62,398 nucleotides of DNA from NCBI RefSeq assembly GCF_014925385.1, contig NZ_JACSDK010000023.1, positions 1-62,398 of the forward strand. The letters are read 5' to 3'. The position numbers and the translations under genes are program-made. Below, one piece after another: positions 36,401 through 47,502 of this stretch (the stretch's first letter is position 1; each line of letters starts with the position of its first letter). Origin of the DNA: Pelagibius marinus. Its GTDB lineage: Bacteria; Pseudomonadota; Alphaproteobacteria; Kiloniellales; Kiloniellaceae. A model generated the notes under the pieces. That model did not search any database. It was given only the letters and a program-made list of their open reading frames with translations, and was not told the origin of the DNA.

Positions 36401-39400
36401 GCCGAGCGTGATGTCGTCGTTGCCCGCCAGAGCCAGGCTGACGCCGCTGTAGCCCTGCGTCGCCTCGGCCGCATTGTTGGCCGTGGCGTTGCCCCGGGAG
36501 CCCGGGCCGGCCGCCGCGTCACCGGAGACGGTGTCGTCGCCGAAGTCGTCGAACTCGTCGCCCTTGTCGGCCACCAGAAGGTCGTTGCCGGCCATGGCCA
36601 GGCGGATGCCGTACTCGCCGCCGCCTTCGGTCACCGTCGCCGTGTTGTTGGCCTGCGCGTCGCCGCCCAGGCTGGTGTCGAAGACCAGCGCCTCGCCGGC
36701 GATGGCGTCGTTGCCCGTGCCGGTGCGGATCTCGTCGTTGCCGGCATTGGCCGCGTTGCCGAAGTTGGAGACCTCGGCCTCGTTGTTCAGGGTGGCGTTG
36801 CCGTAGAGGCTGCCCACGCCGCCGGACACCACGTTCCCGCCGTCACCGGCCGTGATGGTGTCGTTGCCGGAATTGGCAGTACCGGTCAGGCCATGGGAAG
36901 CGGCCCTGTTGGTCGCCTCGGCGTTGCCCTGGGCTCCGCCTTCACCCGCGATCACGTTGCTGCCGTCGCCGGCGGTGATCTCATCGTCGCCCGAGTGAGA
37001 CTCACCGGCCACCGCCGTGGCCTCGTTGAGGATCGAGATGGTCCCGCCGACGCCCGTCGCCGCGGCGTCACCGGCCAGGACGTTGTTGCCCTCACCGGCC
37101 GTGATGGTGTCGCTGCCCGCCGAAGCGTAGGAGCTGGCCGAGGAGGTGTTTGACACCACGACCGAGCCGTGGTCACCGGTCGCCAGGGCGTCACCGGACA
37201 TGGTGTCGTCACCGTCGTTGGCCGACATGACGTCGTCGCCGGCAGTGGCCGTGGCCCCGTCGGTCGCCGTCGCATCGTTGTCGGAGTCGGCGATGCCGTA
37301 GTCGCCCGTCGTCAAGGCGTCACCGGCCACCACATTGGCGCCGTCACCGGCCTCGATGGTGTCGTCGCCGGCGGAAGCCTCCGCCGTGGCGTTACCGCTC
37401 GCCGTCGCCGTGTTGTCGGTGTCCGCCATCACCGCACCGGCCATGGCCGCGGCCACACCGGCCGCCAGAGCGCCGCCGGAAATGGTGTCGTTGCCCTCAC
37501 CCGTGAAGATGTCGTCGTTGCCGGCACCGGCAAAGTTGTCTATCCCGGCGGCTTCCGCATCGTTGGTCACCGTGGCGTTGCCGCCGCTGGTGCTGCTGCT
37601 GGCGGCATCGCCGGCGATCACGTCGCCGTCGGAGTCGGTATCCAGCAGGCCGATCCTGTCACTGCCGGCCGACGCGGTGGCGTTGCTGCCTTCCGTCGCC
37701 GTGGCGTCGTTGTCGACTGTAGCCACACCGGCCTCGCCGGTCGCCAGGGCGTCGCCGGCCACGGTGTCGTCGCCGAAGCCGCCGTAGATGGAGTCGTCGC
37801 CCGCGGCCGCCGTGGCGCCGTATTCGGCGGTGGCGTCGTTGGTGGTCGAGGCCGTGTGACCGGTGCCGCCGGCCAGGGCGCCGCCGGAGATCTGGTCGTT
37901 GCCGTCGAACACCATAATGTTGTCGGAACCTGCCGAAGCGGAACCGATGGCGGTGCCGTAGGCGGTGTTAATCACCGTGGCATTGCCGTCCAGGGCCGCG
38001 CCGTCACCGGCGACCACGTCGCCGTTGAGGCCGATACCGATCTCGGCCGAAGCGATGGTGTCGTCACCGGAGGTCGAAGTGCCGCCCGCGGAGGCCGCGT
38101 CGTTGTTGACGACCGCCGCACCGCCGGCACCCGTAGCCAGGGCGTCACCGGCGATGGTGTCCTGCCCGCCGCTGCTGACGATGCCGCCGTTGAAGTTGAC
38201 CGCGTCGTCACCGGCCGAAGCCGTGCCGCTGCCGTAATCGGTGGCGGTGTTGTCGGTCTGGGCCGTGGCCCCGGCACCCGCGGCAAGCGAGCCGCCGGAG
38301 ATCTGATCGTCGCCGTCGCCGGAGAGGATGAAGTCCCCGCCCGCCGTGGCGGAGTTGCCCGAACCGTTCACGGTCGCGTCGTTGGTCACCGTGGCATTGC
38401 CGCCGTCGCTGGTGATGCTGGCCGCGTCACCGGCGATCACGTCGCCGACGTTGTCCCCGTCGGCAAAGATGCCGTCGCTGCCCGCCGAGGCCGTGCTGTT
38501 CGAGCCGATGGTCGCCTCGGCGGAATTGACCGCCGCGGCGGTCGAGCCCGTGCCGTTGGCCAGGGCGTCGCCGGCCACCTTGTCGGCACCATTGTAGACG
38601 TAGATGCCGTCGTCGCCGGCATAGGCTTCGCCGCCGTCTTCGGCCTCGGCGGTGTTCGCCGCCTTGGCCGCGTCGTCGGCACCGACCACCATGGCGTCGC
38701 CGGCCACGGTGTCGTTGCCGTCACCGGGGGTGTTGTCGTCGCTGAAGATGTTGTCGCTGCCCGAGCTGGCGATGCCCAACTCGTCGGCAAAGGCGTCGTT
38801 GGTCGCCGTGGCGTCGCCGCCGAAGCTAAGCGCGTCACCGGCGATCTCGTCGTTGCCGTCGCCGCCGTAGATCAGGTCGTCACCGGCCTGGGCGACGGAT
38901 CCGTCGCCGTCCGCGGTGCTGTCGTTCCAGCTCTCGGCCGTGGCGTCGTCGCCGATGGCAAGGGCGTCACCGGCCACGTCGTCGTCGCCCTCTTCGGCGT
39001 CGATGACGTCGTCACCGGCCGTGGTGAACAGGCTCAGCGTCGAGGTGGCCTTGTTCCAGATGGACGCAATGGCCCCGGCGCTGGCCGCCAGGACGCCACC
39101 GGAGATGGTGTCGCTGTCGGAGCCGCCGTAGATGATGTCGTCGCCGGCGCTGCCGCCCTCCGAGGCAACGTTGTTGCCGTAGGCGTCGGCCGTGCCGTAG
39201 TCGCTGGAGGCCAGCGCATCACCGGCCAGGGTGTTCTCACCCTCGGCGGCGTCGATCTGGTCGTTGCCCGCCGTGCTGCCCTGGTCGAGCGCCGTGTTGA
39301 GCGCATCGGCATCGGCCAGGCCGGCCACCGACTGTGCCAGGGCATCGCCCGCCACCACGTCGTCGAAGGCCAGGTCACCGTCGTCGGCCGAGATCACGTC

Positions 39401-42400
39401 GTTGCCGGCGTCACCGCCTTCGCCTGCCTCGTTCGTCTGCTCGGCCTTGGCAGTGCCGTAAGCCGAGGCCAGGGCGCCGCCGGAGATCGTGTCGTGCCCC
39501 TCGTCGGAGGTGATCTCGTCGTTGCCCGACGTCGCAGAACCGTAAGCGATGTTGTCGCCGTAGGCCGTGGCGGAGTTGCCGCTGGTGGCCATGGAGTCAC
39601 CGGCCACCAGGTCGCCGTACTCGCTGTAGCCGCCGGTCCAGATGGTGTCGTTGCCGGAATCGCCACCGCCGACGGTGGCATCACCGTTGATCGCCGTCGC
39701 CAGGGCATGGCCGCTGGTGCTCAGCGCCTGGGCGTCGCCGGCGACGACGTCGTCGCCGCTGTTGAAGCCGTCGGCGGTGATGTCGTCGAGGCCCGCGGTG
39801 GCACCGACACCGGCCACATTGGTGTTGTGCGCCGTCGCCAGACCGGTCGCCTGGGCCTGGGCCCCGCCGGAGATGGTGTCGTTATCGTCGCCCGCGGTGA
39901 TGGTGTCATCGCCCGCGGAGCCGCCGGCACCGAAGGCAACGTTCAACGAGATGGCGGTGGCATCGCTGCCGACGCTGGTGGCCTGGGCATCGCCCGCCAC
40001 CAGGTTCTCGCCGGCACCGGCCGCGATCGAGTCGCTGCCCGCCGTGCCGCCGTTGCCGACCGCGTTCTGCTGGTTGGCATAAGCCGTGCCGGAGGTAGCC
40101 CTTGCCTGGGCGTCGCCGGAGACGACGTCACTGCCGATGCCGACGGTGATCTCGTCGTTGCCGGCCCGGCTGCCGCCGTCGCCGTAGCCGCCGTTGATGC
40201 CGATAGCCGTCGCCGTGCCGGCGCTGGCGATCGCCTGGACGTCGCCGGCCACCACGTTGCTGCCGTCGCCGGCCGCGATGGTGTCGTTGCCGGAACTGCC
40301 GGAGTCATTGAGAGAAATGTTGTTTTGAAGGGCATAGGCCGAAGATGTGCCTATCGCCGACGAACCGCCGGAGACGGTGTCGTCACCACTGCCGGTCGTG
40401 ATGTCGTCGTCGCCGGAAGCGCCGGTCTGGGCGGAATAGTTGATGCCGTAGGCCGAGGCCGTGCCACCGACCGCCTGGACATCGCCGGCCACGCGGTTGT
40501 TGCCGTCGCCGGCCGCGATGGAGTCATTGCCCGCCGAGCTGTTGTCGTCCGCCGTGTTGACCTGATCAGCCTCTGCCTCGCCGCCCGAACGCGCCTGCGA
40601 GCCGCCGGAGATCACGTCCCCATCGGCGCCGCCAACGATCGAGTCGTCGCCGGCCGAACCGTAGTTGGTGGCCGTGTTGTTGCCATAGGCATCCGCCGTA
40701 GCGGCGCCGTAGACGCCGACCGCCATGGCGTCGCCCGCCAGGTTGTTGGCGCCGTCACCCGCCGTGATGGTGTCGTTGCCCGCCGCGCTGCCGTAGTCGG
40801 TCGCGGTGTTGTAGGCGTTGGCATCGGCATCGCCGAAGGCGGAGATGGCCATGGCGTCGCCCGCCACGTCGTCGGCCAAGCCGCCCGACGTCTCGGCATC
40901 GATGTCGTCGTTGCCGGCCGAGCCGCCGTATTCGGCGTCGTTGGTCTGCAAGGCGTAGGCGCTATAAGTCGCCGACGCCAGGGCGCCGCCGGAAATGCTG
41001 TCCGAGCCATTGCCGGAGACGATGTCGTCGTCGCCCGCCTCGGAGCCGTAGCCGTAGGCGTCGTTGTCGCCGTAGGCCCCGGCGTACTCGCCGAGGGCCA
41101 GAGACTCGCCAGCCACCAGATTGGCGCCGTCGCCGGCATCCATGTCGTCGCTGCCGGCCGAACCACCGCCGTAGGCCTGGTTCTCGGTATCGGCCTTGGA
41201 GTAGTAGCCCTTCGTCAGCGAGCCGCCGGAGACGGAGTCGTCGCCGTCGCCGGTATCGATCTCGTCGTCACCGGCCTGGCCGCTAGCCGTATTTGCGTGG
41301 TTCACGGTGTAGGCATCAGCATAGCCGTAGTCGCCGGTGGCGATCTCCGCCGCGTCGCCGGCGCCAAGGTCGTTGCCGTCGCCCGTGAGGATGCTGTCGC
41401 TGCCGGCAATGCCGCCGTACTCCGTGTTGTAGGCATAGGCCGAGCTGACCAGCGCGCTGCCGGACTCGATCGCCAGGGAGTCGCCGGAGAACACGTCGTC
41501 GCCTTCGTCACCGTCGCCGGTGTCGATGAAGTCGTTGCCCGCCGAACCGTAGTCGTACGCCTCGTTGTCCGTCACGGCGAGAGCGTAGAGGCCCTTCGCC
41601 AGGGAACCGCCGGCCACGGTGTCGTTGCCGAGGTCGCCGGAGATGGTGTCGTTGCCGGCCGAGCCGCCTTCACCGTAGGAAGTGTTGTAGCTGAAGGCAC
41701 GGGCGGTGCCGATCTCGGCGAACTCCGCCGCGTCGCCGGCGCCGATGTCGTTGCCGTAGCCGGCATCGATCAGGTCGCTGCCGGCCGTACCGGTACCGTA
41801 GTCCGTGTTCACGGTGGCCGCCGTCGCCGGCTCCTCGAGGTCGCCGGTCTTGATCGACAGGGAGTCGCCCGAGAAGACGTCCGCGCCATAATCGCCAGGC
41901 GCGTCGAGGTAGATCGTGTCGTTGCCCGCCGAGCCGTAATCCGAGGCATCGTTCTGGGTGTAGGCGAAGGCACTGAAGCCCTTGGCCAGCGAACCGCCGG
42001 CCACGGTGTCGTCGCCGGAAGCCACGTCACTGCTGGCGCCGCCGTAGATGAGGTCATCGCCGGCCTGGCCGCCGTCGCTCTCAGAAGAGTTGTAGGTGTA
42101 GGCATTCGCGAAGCCGTAGTCGCCGGTCGCGAACTCCGCCGAGTCGCCGGCACCGATGTCGTTGCCTTGACCGCCGTAGATCAGGTCGCTGCCCGCCGTG
42201 CCGCCTTCGCCGTACTCGGAGTTGTAGGTGACCGCCGTGGTGTCGATGGGCAGCTTGGGCTTCTCGCCGCCAGTCTCGATCGACAGCGAATCGCCAGCGA
42301 ACTTGTCCTCGCCGATACCGGTGTCGATCTCGTCGTTGCCCGCCGAACCGCCGTAGTGGGCTTCGTTCACGGTAAGGGCGTCCGCTAAGACACCCTTGGC

Positions 42401-45400
42401 CGTCGACCCGCCACCGACGGAGTCGTCGCCGCTGCCGGAGTAGATGATGTCGTCGCCGGCCTTGCCGTAGTCGCTGTAGCTGTAGGAGGTGTTGTAGGTC
42501 TGCGCGTCGGCGTAGCCGATCTCCGCCAACTCGGTCGAATCGCCGCCGACCAGGTCGTTGCCGATTCCGGAGTCGATGTAGTCGGTGCCGGCAAGACCGT
42601 TGCCATGATCGGTGTTGTAGGTCGTCGCCGTTCCTTCGTCGAGATCGTCGCCGAGCTTCACCGAAAGGGCATCGCCGCCGACCACGTCGTCACCCGCGTA
42701 GGTGAAGATGTCGTCGGCGCCGGCCGAGGCGCCGGCCCAGGCATTGTTGTAGGCGTCGGCCTCGGCATCGTAGCCCCTGGCCGCGGCGTCGCCGCCGACG
42801 GAGTCGTTGCCCGCCTCGCCATACTCGCCCGGATTGCCGTTGTCGGCGTAGATGCTGTCGTTGCCGGCTGTGGCATTGCCTTCGGCATAGTTGTAGGCAT
42901 TGGCATCGGCAAAGCCGTAGTCGCCCGTGGCCGAGGCCGCAGCGTCGCCACCGATCAGGTCGTGGCCGTTGGACTGGCCGCTATAGGCGTAACCTTGATT
43001 GTCGCCGTAGATACGGTCGTTGCCGGCGCCGGCATAGGCGTAGCCTTCGTAAGTATCGGCAGACGCCGTGTTTTCGCCATAAGCGCTGGCAACGCCCTCA
43101 TAGCCGTCGGCCGCGGCCGCGGCATCGCCGCCGATGGTGTCGTTGCCGGCTTCGCTGTAGCCCTCGGCACCGCCGACAATGTTGTCGCCGATGATGTAGT
43201 CGTTGCCCGCATAGACCTGGTTGGAGCCGTAGCTGCTGCCGGCGTAGGCATGGTTCGCGCTGCCGCCGTAGGCATCGCCGCGGGTGCCCTGGGCCGAGGC
43301 CGCGGCGTCGCCGCCGATGAGATCATCACCGCCGTCGATGTCTCCCTGCAGGCCGTAGAACTTGCTGTCACCGACAATGTAGTCGTTACCGGCATAGCTG
43401 TAGGAGCTGTTGCCGGACGTGTAGTACGCGTTGTCGCTCTCGCCATGATTGTGCGAGACGGCATTGGCTTCGCCCTCATAGCCATCGGCCCTCGCCACGG
43501 CGTCGCCGCCGATGGTGTCGTTGCCGCCGATGACATTACCCTCGGCGCCATAGCCTTCGCTGCCGTCCACGTCACCGATAATCGAGTCGCCGCCGGCATA
43601 GGTGGAGGCGGTGCTGCCATACCGCTCATTGTAGACGATTGCGAGGTTTTCGCTGTAGGCCTGGGCATCGCCGTTGTTGCCGTTGTCAGATGCCGCGGCA
43701 TCGCCGCCGATTACGTCGTGGCCGTAATCGCTGCTGACCACGTCGCCTTCCTGAATGACGTCGCCGACGATGAAATCTCCGCCCGCGGAGGCCTGGGCGC
43801 TGTCGGCATATCCTTCGCAGCCTTCGACCATATAGCCGTCTTCGAAGGCTGCATTGCGGGAGGAGGCCAGGGCATGGGAATAGTTGCCGTCGATCACGGC
43901 GGCCAGCACGTCACCGCCGATGACATCGTCGCCTTTGCCGCCCTCGATGGAGTCACTGCCGACCGGCGCCTCGGACTCGTCGCCGTAGATCGCCATGTTG
44001 AAACCTTCGGCCGCGGCAAACTCGTTGGAGGACTCGCCGCCGGACTCGACGATCGCTGCGGCGTCACCACCGATGGAGTCGTCGCCTTCCTCGCCGTTGA
44101 TGGTGTCGTTGCCGAAGCCCGAATCCTCGCGGCCCAGGCCGTCTTCCGGACGCAGGTAGCTGTTGTCCGTGTAGGAATAGGCGATCGCGCCGTACTCACC
44201 GGTGGCCAGGGCATCGCCGCCCACCTTGTCGTCGCCATTGCCGGCCATGATGGTGTCGTTGCCGCCCATGATGGCCACGGCGCCGTTCACGTCGCCGTAG
44301 TAGTACGGCGTGTCGGCCGCCTCACGGATATCGCCGTACTCGCCGTAGTCGCCGCCGTAGGAGAATTCGACGTTGTTGAGCGCGTCGCCGGCGATCACGT
44401 CGTCGCCGGCATGGTTGGGGTCGCCGTCCGGCAGGCCGCCGATCTCGTCGGAGCCGTCACCGTAGATCTGATCGTCACCGGTGCCGCCGTCCATGGAATC
44501 GTCGCCCACGCCGCCGATCATGTAGTCGCCGCCGGAGCCGCCGTAGATCTCGTCGTCCCCGGCATCGCCGAAGAGGAAATCGTTGTGGTCGCTGAAGAAC
44601 GGATTCTGAGTCGCGGTAATGGCGCCGCCCTCGGCGCCGTCGCCGCCGAACAGCTCCTCAGCCTGCTGCAGCACCTTCTCGCGCTGCAGCAAATACATCT
44701 CCTCGGAGCCGCCGTAGAGCGAATCGTTGCCGCCGGCGCCCAGCAGGAAGTCCGGGCCGCCGCGGCCCTCGACCAGGTCGCCGCCGGCCGCGGCCTGCAG
44801 GAAGTTCTGCCCGGCCAGCGGATCGGGATTGTCCTGGTTGGGATCGAGGTCGTCGTTCAGCGGATCCCAGGGGTTCGCGTCCACCACCTGCGGCGCGATG
44901 GCCAGGGACTCGAGCGCGTAGATGTAGAGCGGGACCGAGGTGCCCGCGATCTCGGCGCCGGTCGCCGGATCGACCTGGAAAGCGCGGGTGTTGTCCTCGT
45001 CGACCGCCCAGAGGTTGCCCTGAGCGTCGAAGGAAAGACCGAAGTCGACCCCGTAGAAGGAGCCGACATCTTCGCCGATCGTGCCGGGCAGTTCGGTAAT
45101 GGTGCCGCCGGCGATATTAACGACGAAGAGCTTGACGGTGCCTTCCTCGTCGTGACCGATCGCGTAGAGGATGTTCGGGTTGGTCGGATCCGCCGCCATG
45201 CCGGTCAGACGGAAGTCTTCCGCACCGGTCGCAACCAGAGTCAGACTCAGGGCGTTGCCAGCGCCGAGCGTGGCCTCATAGACCTCGTTGTCGTCGCCGA
45301 TGACGTAGAGCGTACCGTCGGCGGCGAAAGTCAGGCCCGGATTGTTGAGGCCGCCATCGGCCATCCAGTAGTCGACGACATTACCGGTCGCCGGATCGAT

Positions 45401-46963
45401 CTTGACGACCAGATTCTCGGAATCGACATAGCCGAAGAGGAAGTAGGAATTCACGGGACCCTGACCGAAGGTCAGACCCTCGACGTCGAGGTGAGTCTCG
45501 AAGTCGCCGTCGATCTCGCCGTTGATCTCGCCGACATACTCGTAGTCGCCGGTTTCGAGATTGACCTTGTACAGTTCGCCGTCGCCAGCGACGTAGCCGA
45601 TGGTCTGCGTCAGGTCGACATCGTTCAGTGCGCCGTCGGTCGGCGTGTTGTTGGTGGTCCAGTCGTTCTGGCTGTCGGTGTCGGTGGTGTTGACCCGCGA
45701 GAAGATGTGGTGGTTGCCGGTGAACTGGCCGTTGAAGGTCTCGAAGTTCAGGTCCAGCAGCGGCGAGCCGAAGCCCGCGGGAACGCCGTTCAGGTTCGGC
45801 GTACCGTTGAAGTCCGGGTTGGTCAGCGCGTCGAGCTGGTCCTGCGTGATGTTGGCCGCGAAGGTGTCGACGGACTGGTCGCCGTCGATGTCTTCGCCCG
45901 GACGGTAAACGATGTTCACCGCGATGGGATCGGTGGTGTCGTCGCCGAAGTTCCAGAAGCCCTCAGCCGTCAGGGTATCGCCGCCGACGACGTTGCCTGC
46001 GGAATCGAAAACGCGGAAGACGATGTCCTCGGAGCCGTCGTCGCCGGCATCGTCGGCCAACTGGTAGAAGACCACAAAACCGTTGGCAGGAATGTCGATG
46101 CCGTTCGGCACCGCGAAGGTCACGACATTGCCGTCCTGATCGAGAATCTCCACAACCAGATCTTCGGTCGTGGTGACGCCGCCGAAATTGTTCAGCAGCT
46201 CGATGAAGTTGTACTCGTCGAGCTCTTCCTCGCAGTCGTCGTAATACAGAGCCGCCTGTGCCTCGGCCTGCTCGCCGTAGTCGCCATTGGTCGGCGCGGC
46301 GCCCGGCAGAGTCGGGATTTCCAGAGGCACGCGCACGCCGATCTCGTTGATGAGAAGCGGCGGCGGCGGGAAGTCCGGAGCCAGCAGGATCGGATCCGGC
46401 TCGAGATTGATCAGGCCAAACTGGAGCTCAACCGGCGGGATCACACCCTGTGCCGCCAGGAGGTCGAGAAGGTCGCCCAGATTATCGTCGTAGGTGGAAC
46501 CGCCACCGCCGGTCGCACCCGGACCGGCAGCGACATCGGTCAGGTCGACCTCTTCGCCCGCAAGCGCCAGAGCCTGGTTCAGGAGGATCGAGGAATCGAT
46601 GTTAACGCCCGCAACCTGGAAGGTCGGTGCCTCACCCGCATCGACCACGTTCACCAGGCCGTTGAAGACGACCTGACTGTCCGGCGTGCCGTCGCCATCG
46701 TCATCGAAGGCCAGGATGAAGTTGTCACCCTGGACCTGGACCTGCGCCTCGCCCGGGGCGAAGTCCAGCACGTAGGTCTGCCCCGCGGCAGCCTGAATCT
46801 CAACGGTCTGGCCCGGAGCCGGTCGGCTTACGACAACGGCTTCGCCAGCCTGGCCGACCACGGCCACGCTGCTCTCGGTACCAGTCTCAGAAGTAGTCGC
46901 CTCGGCGGACTCGGTTACGTTGTCGTCCTGACCCTCGTAACCGCGGGTGAGATCGTCCGTCAT
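30419..46963 (-). CDS. Giant RTX adhesin-like protein, 5514 residues, with composite 'GDALA' repeats
   Basis: One uninterrupted 16.5-kb gene; the ATG at 46963 has a strong GGAGGAAG ribosome site. Very acidic, Lys- and Cys-poor, no Sec signal: a type I secreted surface protein. Order: shared N-terminal module (about 42-140) with an EF-hand-like loop at Asp87-Asp95; putative LapG site Ala145-Ala146-Gly147; lamin-tail-like domain (about 203-450); beta-propeller-like insert (about 455-690: repeated strands such as [16 protein letters not shown] and [18 protein letters not shown]); first RTX block (about 725-870); roughly 90-100 composite repeats of ~42 residues (about 890-4810); classical RTX nonapeptides with VENLILTG-type spacers (about 4830-5430); C-terminal secretion domain ([20 protein letters not shown] to the end). 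Export by the 13-17 kb ABC/HlyD system is inferred. Repeats make assembly errors possible. Confidence 0.92.
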   Translation of the reverse strand: MTDDLTRGYEGQDDNVTESAEATTSETGTESSVAVVGQAGEAVVVSRPAPGQTVEIQAAAGQTYVLDFAPGEAQVQVQGDNFILAFDDDGDGTPDSQVVFNGLVNVVDAGEAPTFQVAGVNIDSSILLNQALALAGEEVDLTDVAAGPGATGGGGSTYDDNLGDLLDLLAAQGVIPPVELQFGLINLEPDPILLAPDFPPPPLLINEIGVRVPLEIPTLPGAAPTNGDYGEQAEAQAALYYDDCEEELDEYNFIELLNNFGGVTTTEDLVVEILDQDGNVVTFAVPNGIDIPANGFVVFYQLADDAGDDGSEDIVFRVFDSAGNVVGGDTLTAEGFWNFGDDTTDPIAVNIVYRPGEDIDGDQSVDTFAANITQDQLDALTNPDFNGTPNLNGVPAGFGSPLLDLNFETFNGQFTGNHHIFSRVNTTDTDSQNDWTTNNTPTDGALNDVDLTQTIGYVAGDGELYKVNLETGDYEYVGEINGEIDGDFETHLDVEGLTFGQGPVNSYFLFGYVDSENLVVKIDPATGNVVDYWMADGGLNNPGLTFAADGTLYVIGDDNEVYEATLGAGNALSLTLVATGAEDFRLTGMAADPTNPNILYAIGHDEEGTVKLFVVNIAGGTITELPGTIGEDVGSFYGVDFGLSFDAQGNLWAVDEDNTRAFQVDPATGAEIAGTSVPLYIYALESLAIAPQVVDANPWDPLNDDLDPNQDNPDPLAGQNFLQAAAGGDLVEGRGGPDFLLGAGGNDSLYGGSEEMYLLQREKVLQQAEELFGGDGAEGGAITATQNPFFSDHNDFLFGDAGDDEIYGGSGGDYMIGGVGDDSMDGGTGDDQIYGDGSDEIGGLPDGDPNHAGDDVIAGDALNNVEFSYGGDYGEYGDIREAADTPYYYGDVNGAVAIMGGNDTIMAGNGDDKVGGDALATGEYGAIAYSYTDNSYLRPEDGLGREDSGFGNDTINGEEGDDSIGGDAAAIVESGGESSNEFAAAEGFNMAIYGDESEAPVGSDSIEGGKGDDVIGGDVLAAVIDGNYSHALASSRNAAFEDGYMVEGCEGYADSAQASAGGDFIVGDVIQEGDVVSSDYGHDVIGGDAAASDNGNNGDAQAYSENLAIVYNERYGSTASTYAGGDSIIGDVDGSEGYGAEGNVIGGNDTIGGDAVARADGYEGEANAVSHNHGESDNAYYTSGNSSYSYAGNDYIVGDSKFYGLQGDIDGGDDLIGGDAAASAQGTRGDAYGGSANHAYAGSSYGSNQVYAGNDYIIGDNIVGGAEGYSEAGNDTIGGDAAAAADGYEGVASAYGENTASADTYEGYAYAGAGNDRIYGDNQGYAYSGQSNGHDLIGGDAAASATGDYGFADANAYNYAEGNATAGNDSIYADNGNPGEYGEAGNDSVGGDAAARGYDAEADAYNNAWAGASAGADDIFTYAGDDVVGGDALSVKLGDDLDEGTATTYNTDHGNGLAGTDYIDSGIGNDLVGGDSTELAEIGYADAQTYNTSYSYSDYGKAGDDIIYSGSGDDSVGGGSTAKGVLADALTVNEAHYGGSAGNDEIDTGIGEDKFAGDSLSIETGGEKPKLPIDTTAVTYNSEYGEGGTAGSDLIYGGQGNDIGAGDSAEFATGDYGFANAYTYNSSESDGGQAGDDLIYGGASSDVASGDDTVAGGSLAKGFSAFAYTQNDASDYGSAGNDTIYLDAPGDYGADVFSGDSLSIKTGDLEEPATAATVNTDYGTGTAGSDLIDAGYGNDIGAGDAAEFAEIGTARAFSYNTSYGEGGSAGNDTISGDLGNDTVAGGSLAKGLYALAVTDNEAYDYGSAGNDFIDTGDGDEGDDVFSGDSLAIESGSALVSSAYAYNTEYGGIAGSDSILTGDGNDLGAGDAAEIATGDYGYADAYTVNHANTASGQAGDDEIDTGDGDDSVSGGSLTKGYYSKADTENQAYGGGSAGSDDMDAGDGANLVAGESLALGEYAGAYGDNDAYGYGSEAGDDDIVSGNGSDSISGGALASATYSAYALQTNDAEYGGSAGNDDIDAETSGGLADDVAGDAMAISAFGDADANAYNTATDYGSAAGNDTITAGDGANNLAGDAMAVGVYGAATADAYGNNTATNYGSAGDDSIVGGADGDVISGGSQARSGGEAEADQVNTADDNSSAGNDSIAAGDGNNRVAGDVQAVGGTASAYGINYSAQTGASGDDDITTGSGDDTVSGGSSAIGTSSAYALQNNISLNDSGSSGNDTIAAGDGSNVVAGDVQAIASAGTATAIGINGGYGDGGSRAGNDEITVGIGSDVVSGDAQARATSGTAYANQQNAVGNGGTAGSDSIAAGAGENLVAGDAQATSVGSDATAISLNVAFGAGGSAGDDTITAGDDNDTISGGAQAQATGLATAHNTNVAGVGATAGLDDITADGFNSGDDVVAGDAQALSTSGHALATAINGDATVGGGDSGNDTIWTGGYSEYGDLVAGDSMATSGNSATAYGDNIAYGSATSGNDEITSDEGHDTISGGALASAYGTAKAEQTNEAGEGGDAGNDVISADDGDLAFDDVVAGDALAQSVAGLADADALNTALDQGSTAGNDQIDAAEGENTLAGDALASSDYGTADAYGNNVASEGGSAGDDIIYGGSDSDTISGGVLAASAGAIASIWNKATSTLSLFTTAGDDVIDAEEGDDDVAGDALAIGDDATAESWNDSTADGDGSVAQAGDDLIYGGDGNDEIAGDALSFGGDATATNDAFADELGIASSGSDNIFSDDNTPGDGNDTVAGDAMVVGADDAAKAANTAEAEDGGEAYAGDDGIYVYNGADKVAGDALANGTGSTAAAVNSAEATIGSNSTASAGSDGIFADGDNVGDVIAGDAASITSDGGNATVTNDATVNGSGNSATAGGDFILSGDGDDQISGGSLAAGAGATAQTDNTATDYGSGTASAGDDAVNFNGGIVSSGGQDTIAGDALATGAGGAAVVNNDAASAGGTSTSGDDTIASAEIGIGLNGDVVAGDGAALDGNATVINTAYGTAIGSASAGSDNIMVFDGNDQISGGALAGGTGHTASTTNDATAEYGATAAAGDDSIYGGFGDDTVAGDALATGEAGVATVDNDATATEGSNATASAGSDRIGLLDTDSDGDVIAGDAASSSTSGGNATVTNDAEAAGIDNFAGAGNDDIFTGEGNDTISGGALAAGVAAAMAGAVMADTDNTATASGNATAEASAGDDTIEAGDGANVVAGDALTTGDYGIADSDNDATATDGATATAGDDVMSANDGDDTMSGDALATGDHGSVVVSNTSSASSYASAGSDTITAGEGNNVLAGDAAATGVGGTISILNEATAVAGESHSGDDEITAGDGSNVIAGEGGAQGNAEATNRAASHGLTGTANSGNDTITAGDGGNVVSGGVGSLYGNATLNNEAEVSNFGNAANAGNDEIRTGTGNDAIAGEALVFDTSLGGDAQANNTATVTEGGGEYGIRLAMAGNDLLVADKGDEFDDFGDDTVSGDAAAGPGSRGNATANNAAEATQGYSGVSLALAGNDDITLGYGDDLAAGDALTLSDYGTALGDNDATVDADGIEGAAVALAGNDIIDAGEGSDLVGGDAVATGEAGHAHADSDATVGNEYGGAFGAALAGNDVILAEDGRDVLAGDALATGDYGTALAENTAAVVGTAVGDANILGAIGGEFGEFVAEVLNEIQPSAALAGNDIIYGGSFDEGDVIVGDALALGLNSGSAQADNEASVTNGDYGVGLALAGNDVILAGGGADIISGDAGSEASDATANNLASVVGGEGDSYASLALAGNDLILSGGVAGGEEGELVAGDALSGGDDMTAYANNDATVTDSGDTYVNAAIAGSDLIVTGEYGDTVSGGSLATGNGATADTDNDAGVTVDGGLGLDLAMAGDDIIDAGEGDNLVAGDALATGDYGSIPTATADNTATTVYHSTEGAEGAAISSAGDDGIGSPFAGLLGYHTTDRGYTLAEVAAALGADYSDAMNAVGGISAIADALINGGDGNDTISGDALASGEYGVATSTNTADVQATITGGEDSGGEVAVASAGNDAIDAGDGNNLVAGDAMTSNAYGGDATSNNAATAYGDGSGDTPLGYPLALAEAGSDYISTGEGDDAISGGALAASDYGTATANNTAETTGILTGYGSQLDIISGAGNDTIYADGGEGFGDYDSNDTVAGDALAIGDYGTSEANNSASVDVTAEYGGAGSYFRAFAGNDYIDGGEGFNILSGDAASTAYYGGDATANNDAEVDGAEGWAAAGNDTIVAYGDYQSYGSDTVAGDAFSRGLGTTAQANNTADADGYEGFAEAGNDDIGLFGTSYDKVAGDALATGAGNLAETNNTATATGTYAEAAAGEDYIYLSNAYASTVAGDSAVVGGSNSTADVENTATATDQGGAHAGGDDIYTGDGADTVSGGALATGGSSEAVIVNTATASDDSHARAGDDYISTGGGNDIVAGDALASGSNSTATSTNDATANGNGDANAGGDDIGAGSGNDRISGDAMTSHVGGLDATANNTATANDAGSYSEAGNDLIYGGNFGQTEGLAGNDTIAGDALTVAAGTNAEARNTAVNNDVEGTANAGDDDIFAADGTHWVGGDAVTLGEYGVAEAINQASGAGASAGNDYIQVGDNPQNINIGGDGGEGLCETGAPNSYIAGDALAVGDYGEAFATNTAVLVGGNENGDHEAGNDTISAGDGGHVIAGDALSTGYRGLASVNNNSGNLNAAALAIVGSDLINSGSGDDLISGDALALDGGTAALTSDGDSAPFGSSVSNDTINGGGGDDSIAGDALAVGAGGLAFINGAGDDVIDGGAGNDLIAGDALGLCDADTEVNDDEDVGDDTLYGGSGNDTIFGDVNDVSESLGGDDLIYGGGDNDLVYGGGGDDTVYGEAGDDQLYGGDGNDYLDGGVGNDTLRGEAGSDTLVGGEGSADVLYGGGDDDVLYGDNTPDTGVDNDTLYGGSGDDLMYGGGGNDVLYGDSGLDTMYGGEGDDSFYVTDAGDVVYGGAGNDTVYATLGADLSNFYGVENIILTGVGPGNIVGDEFNNLLVGNDAANHIQGLGGNDTLIGNDDNDTLDGGTGADSMNGGGGDDYYIVDDAGDEVEENPNDGNDTVESSVDYDLRVVGLGGDVVGGDVENLILTGAAINGHGNALANYIVGNDQNNDIDGDAGMDTILGGEGNDTLRGGGGNDSLVGGMGHDELRGGGGADTMEGGKGNDTYRVGHAGDVVIEELSSGHDLVYSAISYVLTDNVEDLDLLGGAMVGAVDGTGNALANTLYGNEFANALSGLAGNDTLLGGDGNDTLDGGSGADSMVGGADDDTYIVDNAGDLVSESGGNGTDTVFSSVDFDLGGGQVLGDVENLTLTGTATTGTGNALGNEITGNGFDNTLSGLAGEDTILGGGGDDVITGGTGDDTMTGGTSSDTFVVLGESAGVGEVDHITDFEAQVGSEDVLDISALLDENGAFSGDLLAAALGGYVRVDDDGTNTIIEVDTDGSNILNPATFEVHYTIVLDNTVLNGADLANNIVVD
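32500..44420 (-). repeat. Protein-coding composite RTX/'GDALA' repeat array
   Basis: About 12 kb of coding repeats. Each ~120-150-nt unit encodes an RTX-like turn (GNDTI..GDGND.), a core such as [14 protein letters not shown] or ISGGALA, then 8-12 residues of small amino acids ending in N.A, and a link to the next AG(N/D)D. The copy number of 90-100 is estimated from length and period, not counted one by one. Units are diverged, with no long identical blocks by eye. Confidence 0.8.
41090..42700 (-). repeat. Three-rung higher-order repeat inside the giant gene
   Basis: Within the array three unit types follow each other in fixed order: GAGDSAEFA-type, VAGGSLAKG-type, FSGDSLSI-type. Four cycles are seen between about 42700 and 41090, each about 370-410 nt (~130 residues). 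Neighbouring zones do not show this order. Confidence 0.75.
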
Positions 46964-47502
46964 TTTCTTCCTCCGTTATGACCAGGCTGGGTGCCAAAAC
47001 GCGCAATGCGCTAGGCCGGCACCCCGGTCCCGCTTAATCCAATTGGTCGCAGTTTGTGCAAAGCCTGTGGTAATAGCAAGGAAACTTCCGTTAAAAACTA
47101 TAGTGCCTTGTATGAGTTTCCTGAAACATTCAGGCAAAAATCACAAAAAGGGTTAAGGAATATACCTCCAAAGGTTAACGTTCCATCCGGAGGTTGATCT
47201 ACTCTTAGTAAAAATTGCCGCTGATTTTGTTTACGTTTGTTAAAGATCACAGTTAAGACGGGAATAAGAACCTTGGTTAACTGTGGTTACTTGAACCAAT
47301 GACGCGATCCAGGTAATGCGTCCGCACTTTCTGGAGCTTGATCTTGCGGATTACGCTAGCCTGACCGGCGGGCGCCCCTCGGAACGGCGCCACCCCCACG
47401 CAAGCCTCTGAATCGGCACGAAAAAAGGGCCTCCCTCGAAGAGAGAGGCCCGTTTTCCGTTGTTACTTCCCGGCGGCCGGAACCGCCGGGTCTGGGTCAG
47501 CT
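46964..47502. other. Promoter/leader region of the 5514-residue gene and 3' end of the 3928-residue gene
   Basis: No gene is seen in 539 nt. 47040-47290 is AT-rich and holds GTTAAC at 47174-47179 and 47276-47281 plus other GTTAA sites; promoter and operator sites of the 46963 gene should be here. 47026-47042 (GGTCCC..TTAATCCAA) is shared with the leader of the other giant gene. 47421-47451 is a terminator. Confidence 0.6.
47421..47451 (-). terminator. Rho-independent terminator of the 3928-residue adhesin gene
   Basis: On the minus strand GGGCCTCTCTC pairs with GAGGGAGGCCC (one bulge/mismatch) around a TTCG loop, followed by TTTTTT. It lies about 50 nt after the stop codon at 47503. Confidence 0.85.

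Noticed and set aside
32500-44420. CRISPR-like array
   Set aside because: Repeats are in frame, diverged and encode RTX/GDALA protein motifs; there are no constant direct repeats with unique spacers and no cas genes.
30488-46981. Very long plus-strand open frames (30488-37153, 37169-42388, 42605-46981) opposite the giant RTX gene
   Set aside because: Their translations are Val/Gly/Ala-rich mirror repeats with no known domain, start without ribosome sites and exist because GC-rich RTX codons read backwards lack stops. The minus strand has RTX motifs, a good ribosome site and a terminator.
46964-47502. c-di-GMP (GEMM) riboswitch before the giant gene, suggested by a GTGCAAAGCC stretch at about 47054
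   Set aside because: The stretch is on the wrong strand and the other conserved parts of the GEMM-I fold were not found on either strand.
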